This document shows, piece after piece, positions 1 to 13,800 of a DNA stretch of 64,000 nt (the stretch's first letter is position 1; each line of letters opens with the position of its first letter). A program made the translations under genes and the position numbers. Source of the DNA: Anaeramoeba flamelloides (Eukaryota > Metamonada > Anaeramoebidae); contig JANTQA010000033.1 of NCBI GenBank assembly GCA_027625915.1, positions 5,208,001 through 5,272,000 of the forward strand, in the 5' to 3' direction. Below the pieces are notes generated by a model. It was not told where the DNA came from and searched no databases. It saw nothing but the letters and a program-made list of their open reading frames with translations.

Positions 1-8
1 ACGAGTTA

Positions 9-3000
9 ATGACTGAACTTGAAAACAACAAGTTAACTCAAGAAACACTAGTCCAAGAGGAAGAAAAAAAACAAAGGATCGATTATGACACTGCGCTTCA
101 TTCCCTTGAAGCAAAAAAAGATCAGTTTTATAAAAAATTTATTTTCCCAGAAAATTATGTAGATGTTGATTTTTACGAGCAACCATGCCAAACAACACAC
201 CCTATTCCTGTAAGTTTTTTTATTTTTTTTTTTAATCTTCCTCTCAAAAGAAAAAAAAAAAAATTAACAACAATTTCTTTTTCACTTTTTTTTCTTCTTT
301 CTTGAAACTCAAATTTTGTTCCTAAATTTTCCCTTTTTGGCGAAACAAAAATATCCAAAAAAAAACAAATTTCCAATTCCAACAGGAAGAATATTTAAAG
401 CTGGGCAATAATTCTTTCATGGGTGTATGTTTAGAAACGTTTACACAGCCGTATTCCAATATTCGTTTTGGAGACAAAAAAAAAAACACCAAAAAACTAA
501 TGATCGAAAGCAGACTTTGTTTTTTGATAAAAAAAATACAGACAAATCATCCAATTTTCAAAAAAACACTTGGAGTAAATGACATCAAAAAAGAAAAACA
601 GAAAACAAAAAAAAAAGAAATAAAAATAGAACAAGACACAGAAGAAGATATTGAATTGGAGATTAAAATAACTAAACCAGAAAAGAAAGAAAAGGAAAAG
701 GTCAACCAAAAGGAAAATAAAACGAAAAAAGAAAAACAAAATAAAAAGAAAACGCAAAAGAAAAAAGAAACAGAAAAAGAAAAGGAAAAAGAAAAGGAAA
801 AAGAAACAGAAAAAGAAAAGAAACAGAAAACGCAAAAGAAAAAAGAAAAAGAAATGGAAAATAAAACACACAAGAAAAAGGAAAAGGAAAATGAAAGGGA
901 AAAAGAAAGGAAAAATCAAAACCAGAAAAAACTCGGAGCCTTAAGATATCAATCAAGTTTAGTTCAAATTTATAAGGAAGGAAAAGAGAAAGAAAAAGGA
1001 AACAATACTAAGTCATTTGAAATAAAAGTAGGTGAAAATGATTTGGATAAAAAAGTCTTTGAAAATAATGAAAAAAGGATGATTTCCAACAAAAATGAAA
1101 GGGTAACGAATTCTCCAAAATTATTTTCAATTTTTAAAAGTAAAATATGTAAGCCTAATTTGCAAGATAACAACCCAAGACACAACCCTACGGAATTATT
1201 TAAAAATCAAAAAAGGCATTCAATTTTATTTATACCAGAGGAACTGCATTTCAAAATAGGCAATTTTGAACCCTTTTTTTGCAATGCGAGTATTTATGAT
1301 CTTTCCAATGGCAAAAGGATGTCTGAAAATTATTATTTTGAATTAAATTTGCAATCGATAAATGAATTGCTGTTTGAAGCCCGTGAACAAATCTTTGGAT
1401 CAAATACGATTGCACCAGAAACATCAATTAACCAGGCTGTTTTCAATTTAACAGAGAAATCTGAGAATTTAATATTAATAATTCGAATAGAAAAAATCTT
1501 TCAACAGAATCTTAATGACGCCATGGATACATATTGCAAAAAAACACAAAAAATCAGCCGAAAGGAAAAAGAAAATTTAAAAAAAAACATTGTGAATGAA
1601 ATTCAAAAGCATCCAAATTTAAGACAGCCATTTGCCTTTTCGTCAATCCAATTATTCAATTCAAATCGAATATTAAACCCTGAATTAATTGATGGGGTTA
1701 AATTACCATTAATAAAAATGAAAAGCCAAATGTCTGACAAAGGTATTATTAATTATATAAAACAAACGAATTCTAAGACTATTCATAGCACAATACCGGG
1801 ATTTCTCAGAATCAAAATTAATCAAAAAATTATCAATAAATTGAAATGGAAAAGAATAATTGACACTTGTTATCGAGATATTATTATAAATAAAATTAAA
1901 AAAAGGAAAATTAAATTTGAATTATTAAACATGATCCCTAAAGCAAGTGTATTTTCAAATCTTGATGTTATTAACAGAGTAATGATCTTGAAAACTTTGG
2001 AAAATTCTTCAAATTTAAAAAATTGGGACGAATTGCCAATCGAAAATAATATGATGTTTTCAAATAACGAGGAAGAAGAAGAAGAAAAAGAGCAAGAGAA
2101 AGAACAAGAACAAGAAAAGGAAAAAGAAAAGGAAAGGGGGGAGAAAAAGAAAATGGGAAAGGAAAAGGATGAAGAAAAAGACAAAGAAAAAGAAAAAGAA
2201 AGAGAAATTGATTCAATTTTTTTACAAGAATTTAATGAAACTTTGATGATAAATAAACCAAATAATAAATTTATAAATAATTTTTATATTTATCCAAAAA
2301 AAATAAAGGCAACAATTAAACATTCCAAAGGGATTTTAATTAAAATTGAATATAAAAGAAATGATTCATTAAGCGCAGAACCTTTATTTAATATATATGG
2401 ACAAATTTTTGAATCGAAATTTGTTAATTACTGCACTACAAAGGTTTATCAAAAAAAAAACAATGAAAATTTATATGATGAAATCAAGGTTGCATTACCT
2501 TCAAAATTTGAAGAAAAGGATCATTTCTTTTTCACTTTTTATAATATTCAAAAAAATGGCACCTTGTCCATCTTTGGTTATTCAATATTGTTAGTTAATG
2601 GTGATACAATATTATTCAATAAAAAGCATAAATTAAGAATCTTTAAAACATTAGATCCCAACGGGTATTTAGGAAATAAGCAACAATTAATAAATTTAGC
2701 AACAATTTCTACAGTATCCAGCTCTAAATCACTCTCTTCGTCGTCCATTTCAACTAATACAATCAGTACCATATCAAAATCAGCTACCCCGACAAGGGTA
2801 ACATCAAACGCACTACCATCAGTAATGGCAAAAACAACACAAGCAACAACGGAGATGTTTAATAATAATATCAAAAAGGAATCCAAGGAGAAAATTGAAT
2901 CTAGCTATGAATCTGAATTTAAAGGGGAATTCATCATCACAACAAATTTAATTAGTACTGTCTTATCAAAAAATAAATTTTTATATACATTTTATCATAA

Positions 3001-6000
3001 TTTTAGATTATTAGAACTCAGAAATGTCAATGGAAATTTATTTGTAGATGCTTTAACAAAATTAATAATACAGCCATTAAATGACTTAATACCATTTTTT
3101 CTCACAATAATGAATTTATTAATAAAATCATTTTTTTTGGGCAATATCAAAATTAAAATGGCAGTTTTACAACATTTAAGTATTTTGATAAATAATATTC
3201 AAAAAAAGGAAAAAAAAAATATATTAAGAAAATATATCGATAATTATTTTAATTATGTTGAATCTCCTTATGACAATGATTTATTTTTTGAAGAATTGAC
3301 TATCACTTTAAATCAAATATTCAAAAATTCACTTAAAAATAATACTAATGATAATAATAATAAACTTTTTGAAGTTTCTTGGTTTTTATTATCATTATTA
3401 TCAAAATCAATGATTATATATTTTCAAAAAAAAAAATTACAATTTTTTAATAATAATAAACAAAATTTCGAAAAAATGAATAATTATAAATTTAAAATCT
3501 TTAGTTATAATTATCTCAAAAATTTAAAAAAGTTGATAAATAATTTAAGATTATTAATCCAATTAAAATTAAATAAATTTACTAGAAATTGCTCTCTTAT
3601 AAATCAATATATATCCTTTTTTATACGTGATTTAATTCATATTGTTGATAAAAATTATGCCTTTGAATTAATTTCTAATTATATTAACAATTTAAATTGC
3701 AAAAATAATAAATTGAATTCCATAAAATTAGTAAAATTTAAATTTTCCTTTTTTGAAATCTTATCAAAAGATGAATTATATAATAATTTAAATATTCCAA
3801 GCTTAACTCATTTCCCAAAAAATCATGATCCTTATCAATATATGGTGAATAAATATTTTTTAGTTGGAATTTTCATCAAGCATTTTGAATTGATTTTTAA
3901 AATTCAAGATATTAACCAATTGAATTCAAATTTAATTAATGCATTGAATTTATTTTATAATTTGTTTTATATTCACGAAAACGACACTGATCTCTCAATA
4001 AGATATCATTCACAGATAGTTACCATTTATTTCCCATTAATTATTGTATGTATAGACCATATTAAAAAAATTGAAAAATTAAATATTTCGAATCAAAAAA
4101 ATTTATTGATATTACTTCTTTACATACTGAAATATGTAAATAAATCTTTTCTCTTTGATTGGTGGAATTTTAATAAAAAAGAAAAATTGGAAAATTTTAT
4201 GAGATTATTATTTTTATCAATAAACTTATTTAAATACCCAACTCGCCAGGAAATTAAAAAGTTTAAATTTTTATTTATGGACAAAAAAAAAACACCCCTT
4301 AATAACAAAGTGAGTCGAAATAAGGGTGATGAATCATTTAAAAATAAATCAAAACATAATACCCAAGGTAAGAGCTTGAACAAAATTAATGACAAAAAGC
4401 CAAAATCAAAAAGATCTTATTTTAAAACGATAAATATCAAAACAAAAATCAATAGAACTTTGGATCCAATTTTCCAAAATTCATATTTAAATGATAATAA
4501 TGATAATGATATTGGCAATGGTAATGTTAATGGTGATAAACAACAAAAACAAAAATCTAATAAAAGACCAGTAACTTTAAAAAAAAAACAAGAATCATTA
4601 ATATCTGATTACACCATATTATATTATAATAAAGAAATTTCAACAGAAATTACAATTATTGTTTTGGGGTTTATTGAAGAATTATTTTTAAAATATAAAA
4701 GGGAAATTCAAAAAAATAAACATCAACAATTTCCAATTTTAATGAAATTATTAATACAATTATTGAATAAAAACCATTCAGGTATGATAAAATATAATCT
4801 ATTAAATACTATTAACTATTGCACATTAAATTTTGAAAAGGTGATTTTTAAAAATCTAAATAATAATGATTATTATTTAAGAGAAATTTGTAAATTTATT
4901 ATGAAATTAACCATATCACATAAAAACGAAACTCGAAAGAAGGCCAATAGTTTATTATTTTTATTAATCTTTAATAATTATAAATATAATCAAAATTTAA
5001 TCAAAATTGAGAATTATCAAAGCATGGCAATAGATTTTATTATGAAGGATACCCAAAAGGAATTACAAACCAAGGAATTAACTTTTCATAAAAAAAGGTT
5101 TGCAATTATTTTGTTATTAACAAAATTATATAAAAAGAAAAATTTTCTAAATTACGTTAAGGCAATGAATAATAGGTTAAATGAAATAATCATTAATTGT
5201 TTAAGGATTGAAGATCAAAAATATAACCCTGAAATGTTATCAGATTTATTATTAAAATTGGCTAATAATTATAAAAATTCTCCAAATGTTAGATTCACTT
5301 GGCTGACCAGATTAGAAGAACTATTGATTCCAAACAAATACCATATTGAAGCGGCAATGGTGTTAATTCATAAATCTGCAATCATTAGCGAATATTTAAA
5401 ATCAAGAAACAAAATTAACAATGTTAATAATAATAATAATAATGTTAATAACAATAAGAATGTATATAATAGTAATCAGGTTAATAATAATAATAATAAT
5501 AACAAGTGGATCGATTTAGATTGTAGGTCGTTTATCACTATCAGTAAGACAATAATGGAAGAAAGTTTTGACAATAAATTGATTGATTTGCAAGTTATTG
5601 ATCCCGATGTTTTTTCTATTGAAAATTTATTAAATTGCCTAAATAAATGTAATACACTATTATTAAAAGAAGAATGCTATGAGCTTTCAATTGAAGTGCT
5701 CGAAATAATTATTTTAATTTTAAAATATCAAAACAATTATCAAGAAATTATTCAGAAACATCAACAAATTAAAGAGAATTATGACCAATTGATAACAGAA
5801 TCCTTTAACATAAAAAGATTTTATGGTAAATATTTCAAAATAGTATTAAATGGGAAATTATTAAAGGAAAAAGATGACTTGCAATATATTTACAAACCAT
5901 TAAAGCATTATGTTTTGTTTGATTTGAAGGATCTATTAAAAAATATTTATGAGAAAAAATATGGTGAAGGCAATGTAGTTATAATTTCCTTATCGGAATT

Positions 6001-6898
6001 TAACAAAATTGAAAAAGATCCTAACAAAATTTATATTTCAATTCATGTTGTGGAGCCATACTTGAAAAATAATTCAAATTTAAATAAACTTAAAAATTTA
6101 TCTGATGAGGAAGACGATGTCAGCAATGATGATGATGATGATGATGACAATGACGATGATAATGATGATGACAAGCAAGAAGATGAAAATTTTTTCAAAG
6201 GTAAAGATCGAGCAAAAAAATTAACAACTTTTGAAAAAACTTATAATATCAATAGATTTTTTTATCAAGAACACTTTTTTGAAAAAAATGAAAAATTGAA
6301 AAAGAAAAGTAAAGAAAAAGACGAAATTAAAGGTATTTCTATCAAGCAACACATTTTAACCACAAAAAACTATTTCCCATCAATGTCATCTAAATCAGAA
6401 ATTATTAATGAAGAAATAATCATTTTTTCTCCGATCCAAGTGGCCATAAAAGATATTGAAAAGAAAATTAATTCAATGAAAAATGAATTAAATAAGCATA
6501 GCCCAGATTTTAATCAAATATCTTCCTTTTTGATGGGATCTTTGATAACACAGGTCAATGCTGGAATAATCGTTTATGCTAGAACGTTTTTAAAAGATTA
6601 CTCGCATTATGAAAAAAAGGATATTAAATCTCTAAAAAATAGTTTTAAAAACTTTTTTGAAATTGCTCATCGTGGGCTTTTATATATTACCCCTCATTTA
6701 AAAAATTCTCAAGAATTTGAACAATTAGAAAATTTTGAAATCAATTATAGAAATATGTACGAAGAAATAATGAACTACATACCCTTGGGAGACGATGAGG
6801 GTAATAGTGATGAGGACGACGAGGATGATGATTCAGATGATGACCAGCAAGATTATGAAAATGTTGATGACGATGAAGATGAAATAATCTTTTTCTAA
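9..6898 (+). CDS. DOCK-family Rho guanine-nucleotide exchange factor, copy A
   Basis: Exon 1 is 9-209, intron 210-385 (GTAAGT to AACAG, phase 0), exon 2 386-6898; 2,237 aa. DOCK proteins load GTP onto Rac/Cdc42-type GTPases at membranes. A DHR-1 (C2-like lipid-binding) module lies near residues 690-825, with the family pattern YDEIKVALPSKFEEKDHFFF. The catalytic DHR-2 runs from about 1,690 to 2,190: NVRFTWLTRLEEL (lobe A), HVVEPYL (lobe B), SPIQVAIKDIEKKI and QVNAGIIVYARTFL (lobe C). The valine in QVNAG matches the nucleotide sensor of known DOCKs, and the motif is closest to DOCK-D/zizimin. Low-complexity parts: Lys/Glu-rich at about 133-249 and 629-678, a Ser/Thr-rich insert at about 839-893 absent from copy B, poly-Asp near 1,981, and an acidic C-terminus. 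The start is shared with copy B. The promoter lies outside the window. Family is confident; partner GTPase is unknown. Confidence 0.93.
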
Positions 6899-7985
6899 TT
6901 TTTTTTTTTTTTTATTTTTATATTTATTTTTATTTTTTTACGTTTTCTATTTCTTTTATTTTTGATTTTTGATTTTTTATTTTTTATTATTATTTGTTCA
7001 AAAAAATAAACTCAAAAAATTTTAAAAATTATTTTTCAATCTTATGAATTCTTCTGATAATAGTATTTACAAAATAAAATCAAATTAACCTTAAAAAAAG
7101 TGAATTTTATTTTTTATGATTTTGGTTTTTGTAATGAGCTCATTTTCATTTACAGAGCTAATTTTATGATTATTCTTTTTTTTTTTTCGTTTTTTTTTTT
7201 TTTGAAATAATGAATGTTGAATAATTTAGACCACGATTAAGAGGGATAACGTTTGAAGAAATATTAAAGACTAATTCTTATTTTTCAGTTTATTATTAGT
7301 TTAATATAACTCGGATAATTAAAATGTATTCAAATTCTGGTCAAATCAGTTTTTTATTTATAAATATACAATAAAAAGTTGTTTTGAATTTTGTTTTAAT
7401 TATAGAAATTAATTGAAAAGTAATTTAAAACTGAAAGTTTTAAAAAAATATTGTAACTTGGAAACATAACAGAGAAATTTCAGGAATCTAGGGATACTCG
7501 AAAAAAATATTTTAAATGAAATAATTTTGATTTTAGAATAAAAATTGTTAAATATTACAAATTTAACATATTACTTTTCTAAAAATTCAAACAATTATCA
7601 TATGGTTAAATTACTATTTATATTCTCTAAATATTAAAATGGATATAAAGTGTGTATTACAAAAATTAAAAAAACATAATAGAAGGATTGAAAAATCAAA
7701 TAAAATTTTATTGTTGTATTAATCATTATTAAAATGAAAAATCATTTTGGTTTTAATTTATTTATTCATTTATAAAAAATACTACAAATAAACTAAAAAA
7801 GATATTTTATCAAAATACATTCTAAAAATATATTTTGTATGAAAAAAAAAGACCATTATTTTATATTATTTAATAAATTTTTATTATTCTAAAATTGAAT
7901 TAAATTTTTGAGTTGTAATATTTGTTACATGATAATAACTAATAAATGGAAATAAATAAAATGAAAAATATTGAATAAGGTGGTA
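6899..7985. other. AT-rich 3' flank of DOCK copy A
   Basis: No gene recognised. The sequence begins with T-rich 3'-flank DNA and holds an AATAAA at 7005-7010, which is weak evidence for polyadenylation at this base composition. It does not resemble the 3' flank of copy B, so the paralogy ends at or just before the stop codon. Confidence 0.5.
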
Positions 7986-8181
7986 CAGTCAGTTTCAAAT
8001 TTAAGACACAAACTTTCAACAAAATTTAAGGCACAAAAAAATCTCAAATTAAGGCACAAAATTTGGAATTTTTTTTTTACAATTTATTTTTACTAGAATT
8101 TGAATTTTGTTCTTTAATTTAAGATTTTTTTTATACGTTAAATTTCGTTGAAAGTTTGTACCTTAAAAGTGAAACTGACTT
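7986..8181. mobile_element. MITE family 1, copy 1 (TA-flanked, Tc1/mariner-type ends)
   Basis: Palindromic element of about 196 bp preceded by TA. The left end begins CAGTCAGTTTCAAATTTAAG and the right half is its rough reverse complement. The arms carry repeated AAGGCACAAA-type boxes. Five related copies occur in the window. It has no coding capacity. The right end is decayed (no exact CTG-TA). Confidence 0.75.
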
Positions 8182-8965
8182 TATTTTGAAATTTTTAGAA
8201 CCAAATTTAATACGAATTTTTAATTTAATCAAGTTGGTGATCTAATTTTCAAATATTTATATCTTTTTACTGATATTAAGAATTTATTTGTTGAATACTT
8301 ATAAAATCACCATATTATAAATGTTCTGATTTAAAGCATAAGTGTATTAATTATCTACTAAAAAATCAAGAAATTCAAGATTATTTAGAAATTATAAGTT
8401 AGATAATAAATTATCTTTTAATTGGCTTTTTTTTTTTTTTAGTTATTACAATTTTGTAATTTATAAATTGAAGAATCGATATAAATAAGTAAAAATTGAT
8501 CAAAAAAAGGGGGGGGTGAAGAATATTATAAACAATATTTCAAAATCATTGACCCATTAAAAATCAAATTTTGAAAATAAACATTTTTATAAATTGAAGT
8601 TATCTATTATAATAACAAAATTATAATTTTAATAGTCAGTTCTATACAAATGAAATATTTGTTTTTCATCTAAAAATAAAATAACAAAAAATGAAATAAA
8701 AAAAAGTAAAAAAAAATTGGGTCATTTATGATGAAATTTAGTTTATTTGGAATTTTTTAAAAATTATATTTGTTATTTACAAGTTAAATTATTTGAATGA
8801 AATTCGAGATATTTCAAGGATATGTATTTGTATTTTTCACAAACCGCTCAACTTTATATAATTCTCATTTTTATTCGAAAAGTAAACATAATTTTTCACA
8901 AAAAGGGTACCATCTTGAATTGTAAATTAAACAAAATGAAAATATAACCAATGGTTTGTTGAATA
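8182..8965. other. AT-rich intergenic DNA
   Basis: I see no gene or repeat with a clear boundary. A run of seven G at about 8508-8514 is unusual for the composition. Confidence 0.45.
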
Positions 8966-9139
8966 GTTGGTGAAGATTTAAAATTATCCATTTCCAAACC
9001 ATCCTTTGAATTTTTTTTGTTTGTGACTGTTAGTGAAGAATATTTTCACAATGTGGATGTAGTAGTGAAGATAACCATGAAACCCGAAATGAAAAATAAA
9101 TTTTGGTATTATTTAAAAGAGTTTATTAAACTGGGATAG
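8966..9139 (+). other. Unassigned 58-codon open frame, possible exon or gene relic
   Basis: An open frame reads from just after an AG (8965-8966) to a TAG at 9137-9139. It has no usable start codon at its head. The translation has mixed, protein-like composition, for example VTVSEEYFHNVDVVVKITMK, unlike the poly-Phe/Asn frames typical of this DNA. It could be a terminal exon whose upstream part I cannot find, or a relic. No family recognised. Confidence 0.25.
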
Positions 9140-9341
9140 GTGGTCAAAAAAAATTATTTATGAGTTGATTCACAATTTTATTTTTTATAGGAACCAAAGT
9201 CAAAAATGTAACCTTTTTTTATTAATCATTTTTTGATTGAAAACTCAAAATATTTGATATTTGTACTTCAAAACAAAAAAAAATACCTTTGTACATATTC
9301 TCACACTCATTGGAAGAAAAAAAAAATGTTTTTTGATTTTA

Positions 9342-9502
9342 CTGATATTTGAATTTTAAATGGGAAAGAATTTACAATTATTTTTCAAGTTCCTTTTTCA
9401 AATTGAGTACTCAAATAAGTGGTTAGTAATTTGTAGTTGTATTTGAAAAAGGAAATTGAAAATGAAGTTAAAATCTTTTCCCATTTAAAATTCAAATACC
9501 AG
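9342..9502. mobile_element. MITE family 3, copy 1 (TA-flanked)
   Basis: Inverted repeat of 161 bp flanked by TA on both sides. The left end starts CTGATATTTGAATTTTAAAT and the right end is its near-exact reverse complement, ending ATTCAAATACCAG. A second copy is at 33886-34053. No coding capacity. Confidence 0.7.
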
Positions 9503-9760
9503 TAATTGGTCACATTTTATTTTAAAAATTTAATCTGAATAAAAGTATGACCAATTCACACAGACGGGGAAAAGGTATTTTACGTTGAATTATCCTTTCA
9601 ATTTTAAGTAGGTAATCTTATCATTTGAATTTTTACCTAAAGTTTTCAATTCATTCTCTTATTTTCTGAAAAAGACTTTACAATGATCAAAATAAAGCGT
9701 ACCCAAAGGCTCACATTCGTGATCTCAAAATATAATCTCTGCTTATATTTCTTCTAGTTA

Positions 9761-10060
9761 CAATGGGACATCCATTTCACTACCCAATAGTATACCTCAG
9801 TTCAAATCGATTTTTGAAAGTAAACTCCTTGATATTTTCAGTAAAATATAAATTATTAATGCAAATAGTTGAAAATTTCTTTGGAATTTTCTCATTGTTT
9901 TGATCTTTTTGATTTTTTAATGAGTAAAATATTACTAAAAATAAACTCTATTTTTTGAGATTAATTTTCCAATTTGATCCTGTATTTTTCCAATTTCTTT
10001 TTTTAAATAATAGAACTTACGGAAATCAATATCATATTTACTTAGGGTTTATTGTTGGTT
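9761..10060 (-). repeat. Interspersed repeat R1, minus-strand copy
   Basis: About 300 bp whose reverse complement matches 30783-31080 and, more loosely, 57645-57955 and 60301-60600. Shared landmarks are GGTATACTATTGGGTAGT at one end and AAACCCTAAGTAAATATG at the other. No open frame is shared among copies. The 30.8 kb copy lies inside a TTAA-flanked element, so this family may be internal sequence of such elements. Confidence 0.65.
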
Positions 10061-10894
10061 TTCTTTAGTCAGTTTAATGTATTGGTTTTCTATAACAATA
10101 AAGCACTCTTTTCATTTTTAAACATGTATTAAATTTTTCAATAGGCTTGATTTTGACAACAAACAAAATTTTTATTAAAAAAATTGTTTGTTCAAAAAAT
10201 TATTTACAATCAATAATTTCGAAAAATTACACTAAAATTTCTAGACTTGAATTGAAAAGTGTTTAATTTACGTGGATAGATCAAATATCAAAAGAAGAAA
10301 AAAGGTATATTTCCAAAGAAAATATTCAAAATCCAAAAAAGTTTTCCTCTTTCAGATATAAAGAGTTTTTACAACCCCTAAAAAAAAGTTTCAATTTAAG
10401 ATTGTTCGAGAGTTAGATAATTCAACTTGAAAGAGCTTTTTGTTTTTTATCTCTTTATTAAAAGTTGAGACTCCTTTGAGATTTAAATGTGATAACTATT
10501 TGGCTTTTTATCTTTTTTTAAATACTCCAAAATTCCTTTTATTTAGATTTCTCAATTTAACCCAGGTGAACTCTAACATAAAAAAAGGATCAAATACAAT
10601 CAATAGAGATGATAAAGAACAATCAATTTCTTTGAAAACTTAACAAAAATCAAAAGAAATATAAAAAAAAATGACTCAAAAGAAACAAATTTACCATTCC
10701 CCAACAAACAACCGAAAGGGGTCAATAAAAAGTACCTTTAAAAAATTCTGAAATTTTGTATATAAACAATACACTGTGTTTATTAAAGGATGCAAAACTT
10801 AAACTCAGGTTTGAAACCCAAAATTCATTTTTTTCAGCTTTTAAACACAAAATTCCTTTTTATTTTCAAAATTGTATTAATTTTCGAAATAGCA
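10061..10894. other. Upstream region of the WW-RhoGAP gene
   Basis: No confident gene. At 10671-10733 an ATG opens MTQKKQIYHSPTNNRKGSIK and ends at a possible GTACCT donor in phase 1. It could be an alternative first exon of the downstream gene, because its phase fits the acceptor at 10997. TATATAAAC near 10759 could be a TATA-like element. Confidence 0.35.
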
Positions 10895-13800
10895 ATGACA
10901 GAGACAAGTTTGTTTTTCATTCAAATTGATTTTCTTTTTTTTTTAAACATATCTCCATCGATTTAAATTAACACTATTTTGATATTTTGTACTTTAGTAT
11001 GGTATGAGTTATATGATGTTAATTATAAGCAAGTGTATTACTACAACCCAGAAACTGAGGACACACAATGGAAAAAGCCAAATACCATTGATCATCTAAT
11101 TTCGGTTGTAAACGAATCAAAAAACAACAACAAACCAAATGCCCTTGAAATCATTCAGGATTTTGAATCAAAGGTTTGGAGCATTATTGAAAAGCCTAAA
11201 GATCAAATCGAAACAAACACCCCAAAAGAGACAAACCCAAATCCAGAACCCGAGTCTGTGCATGAAAAAGAAAATGAACAAGAACAAGAGCATGAACAGC
11301 AGGAACAAATTGTCGAACAAGAACAATTTAATGAACAACAGGAACAAATTATTGAACAAGAACAATATTTAGAATACAACACAAACATTTTGAAGGATGA
11401 TATAATCGAAGGATACCAACAAGGAGTTCCAAAAATCTTACAATTTTTACATAAGCAGATGTTGTCTTTTGGACTAACCGCCCCTGGAATTTTATCGTAA
11501 GATTTTTGCTGGCTTGTTTTATCTTTTTTTTTTTCAAAAAATTTTTTCTTTTTTCCATTTTCATATTTTCAACTTTCTGAATTACATAACACATTTTTTC
11601 CTCTTAAAGAAGAATAAGAAATTGAAATAATTTGGTTCTTAATAAGTTCTTTACTTCTTACAAAGCAATATTACCAAAAGAACTTTTTTTTTCTTCTAAA
11701 AAAATTCGACCTCTTTTATTTTTGAAAAAACTTTTTTTTGACAATCAATTCTTTTGAAAATTTAAAATTTTAAGGTTGGGTAGTCGTACGGATCCCAGTC
11801 CTAATTAGAAATTGAATATTTTAAGATACAACTTTAAAGAGTGTCAGCAAGTGAATGTAATAGAATGTTTATTTAAAACCTCCCAAGATAAAGATTTTTT
11901 GGTTTTTGTAGATCAAAAATGGAAAAATTTTTCATCTCCTCTACTTTTTATTTATATTAAGGTACGTGTCTCTATTAATTTTTTTTTTGACCAATTTCTA
12001 AATAAGGATTCCTTATCTAGAAATAAGTTTAATATGAAAATAAATAGGGATTTTAAATATCTGTAATTGGCAAAAAATTTTCTCAATCTCTATTAAATTT
12101 AGGTAAAAAAATTTAATAGAGACTAGTCCCTTAAATAGAGGATCACCAAACGATCTAAATATACAACACCATGGTTAATTATTGAAGTTACTTAAGGGAC
12201 TAGTAAACTATCAAAGTTTCTTGTAAATACAGTTAGTTCCACTTTTAAGACACAAACTTTCAACCAAATTTAATACAAATAAAAATTTTCAAATTAAGAA
12301 ACAAAATTCAAATTCTAGTAAAATAATTTTTGTAAAAAAAATTACAAAATATGTGTATTAATTTGAGATTTTTTTGTACCTTAAATTTCGTTGAAAGTTT
12401 GGGTTTTAAAAGCGGAACTGACTATAAATTTAATAATGAAATATCAAAAAATTAAGACACATCTTGAAATTGAAAAAAAAAGTAAAAATTCTGATTACTA
12501 TAAAACCAAACTTAAATTTTAAAGTTATTTTCCGAAATGAATTATTTTTTTTTAAAATTTTTTATTTTTTTTTTTTTTATTATTGAAGAAGTGTAAATTA
12601 CACTCTAGGTTTCCTTAGACTTAAATTACCTTTCAGAAATTTAAGCATAAAATCATAGATTTCACAATTATTAGTTAATGAAAATAATTTCAAACTGACA
12701 CCATTTAAAATTATTCCATTAAGATTTATTTCTTTTGATTTGTTTTCAAAAATTAATCCATCTTTTCCATAGAAAGGGTACACCCATAAAAAATGATCAA
12801 TATTTTCTATAATTTCTTTCTGTTTATACTTTAAACATAAAGGACAAAATTTATTTGAATTTTTATTGATTACATGGTAATATCTATTTAAGCAGTTAGT
12901 AAATGTTCTGAATTTTAGAATTGTTGAGCTTGAGGGATAACTTTTATATTTTTAAGTTTTAAAAAAATAATTTTAATATTTTATTATTGTGAAATATTTT
13001 TGAGGAGTTTCATCAAGTGCCGTAGAGTGTCTATATTTTTTTTTAATTTAAGAAATAAAAAGAAAATTGAAGAAATTTTCAATTAATTTCTAAAATTAAA
13101 ATAAAGTTAATGGTGGTTTTCCAAAATTCAAAAGAATTGAGTAAAATCAAAGATTTCACTCCGTTCTTTTATATTTTGGAAAACCCAACGGAAAGTGTCT
13201 CGGTTTTTTTTTATTACCTAAATAAAAACATATTTCTTAATTTTTCTTTTTATTTCAAAAATTAAAAAAAAGTAAAGAATTATTTTCCAAAAACAAAAGA
13301 ATTGAGTAAAATCAAAGATTATTCTTTAACTGTTGAATAATAAAAAAAAAATCATAGTTTGGTTTTCTTGAGTTTTCTATTTATTCCGAAAATTAATAGA
13401 TTTTCGGCATAAAATAGAAAACCTCAAAAAAACCTAGAACACTCTACGGCACTTGACAGAAACTTTCGTTAGATTTTCCAGAATTTAAAATAATAGAGTA
13501 AAATCATAGATTTTTCTCAATTCTTTTGAATTCTGGATAACCACCTTTAGCTTTTCTTGAGTTTTCTGTTTATTAGGAAAATTGATAGACTTCAGAAATA
13601 AAATAGAAAACTTATAAAAACCTAATGAAAATCTATTAATTTTCGGAATAAATAGAAAACTCAAGAAAACCTAACTATATTTTTTTTTTTTAATTTAAGA
13701 AATTTAAAAGAAACTTTAAGAATTTTTCTTTTTATTTCAAGAAATTAAAAAAAAGTAAAGAATTATTTTCCAAAATCAAAAGAATTGAGTAAAATCAAAG

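Noticed and set aside
497-956. Long Phe-rich frames opposite the DOCK N-termini (also 39363-39861)
   Set aside because: They are antisense shadows of Lys/Glu codons in the DOCK genes, with poly-Phe translations.
10440-10643. 67-aa frame as a gene
   Set aside because: Leu/Phe/Asn-rich, no start context or domain; looks like chance.
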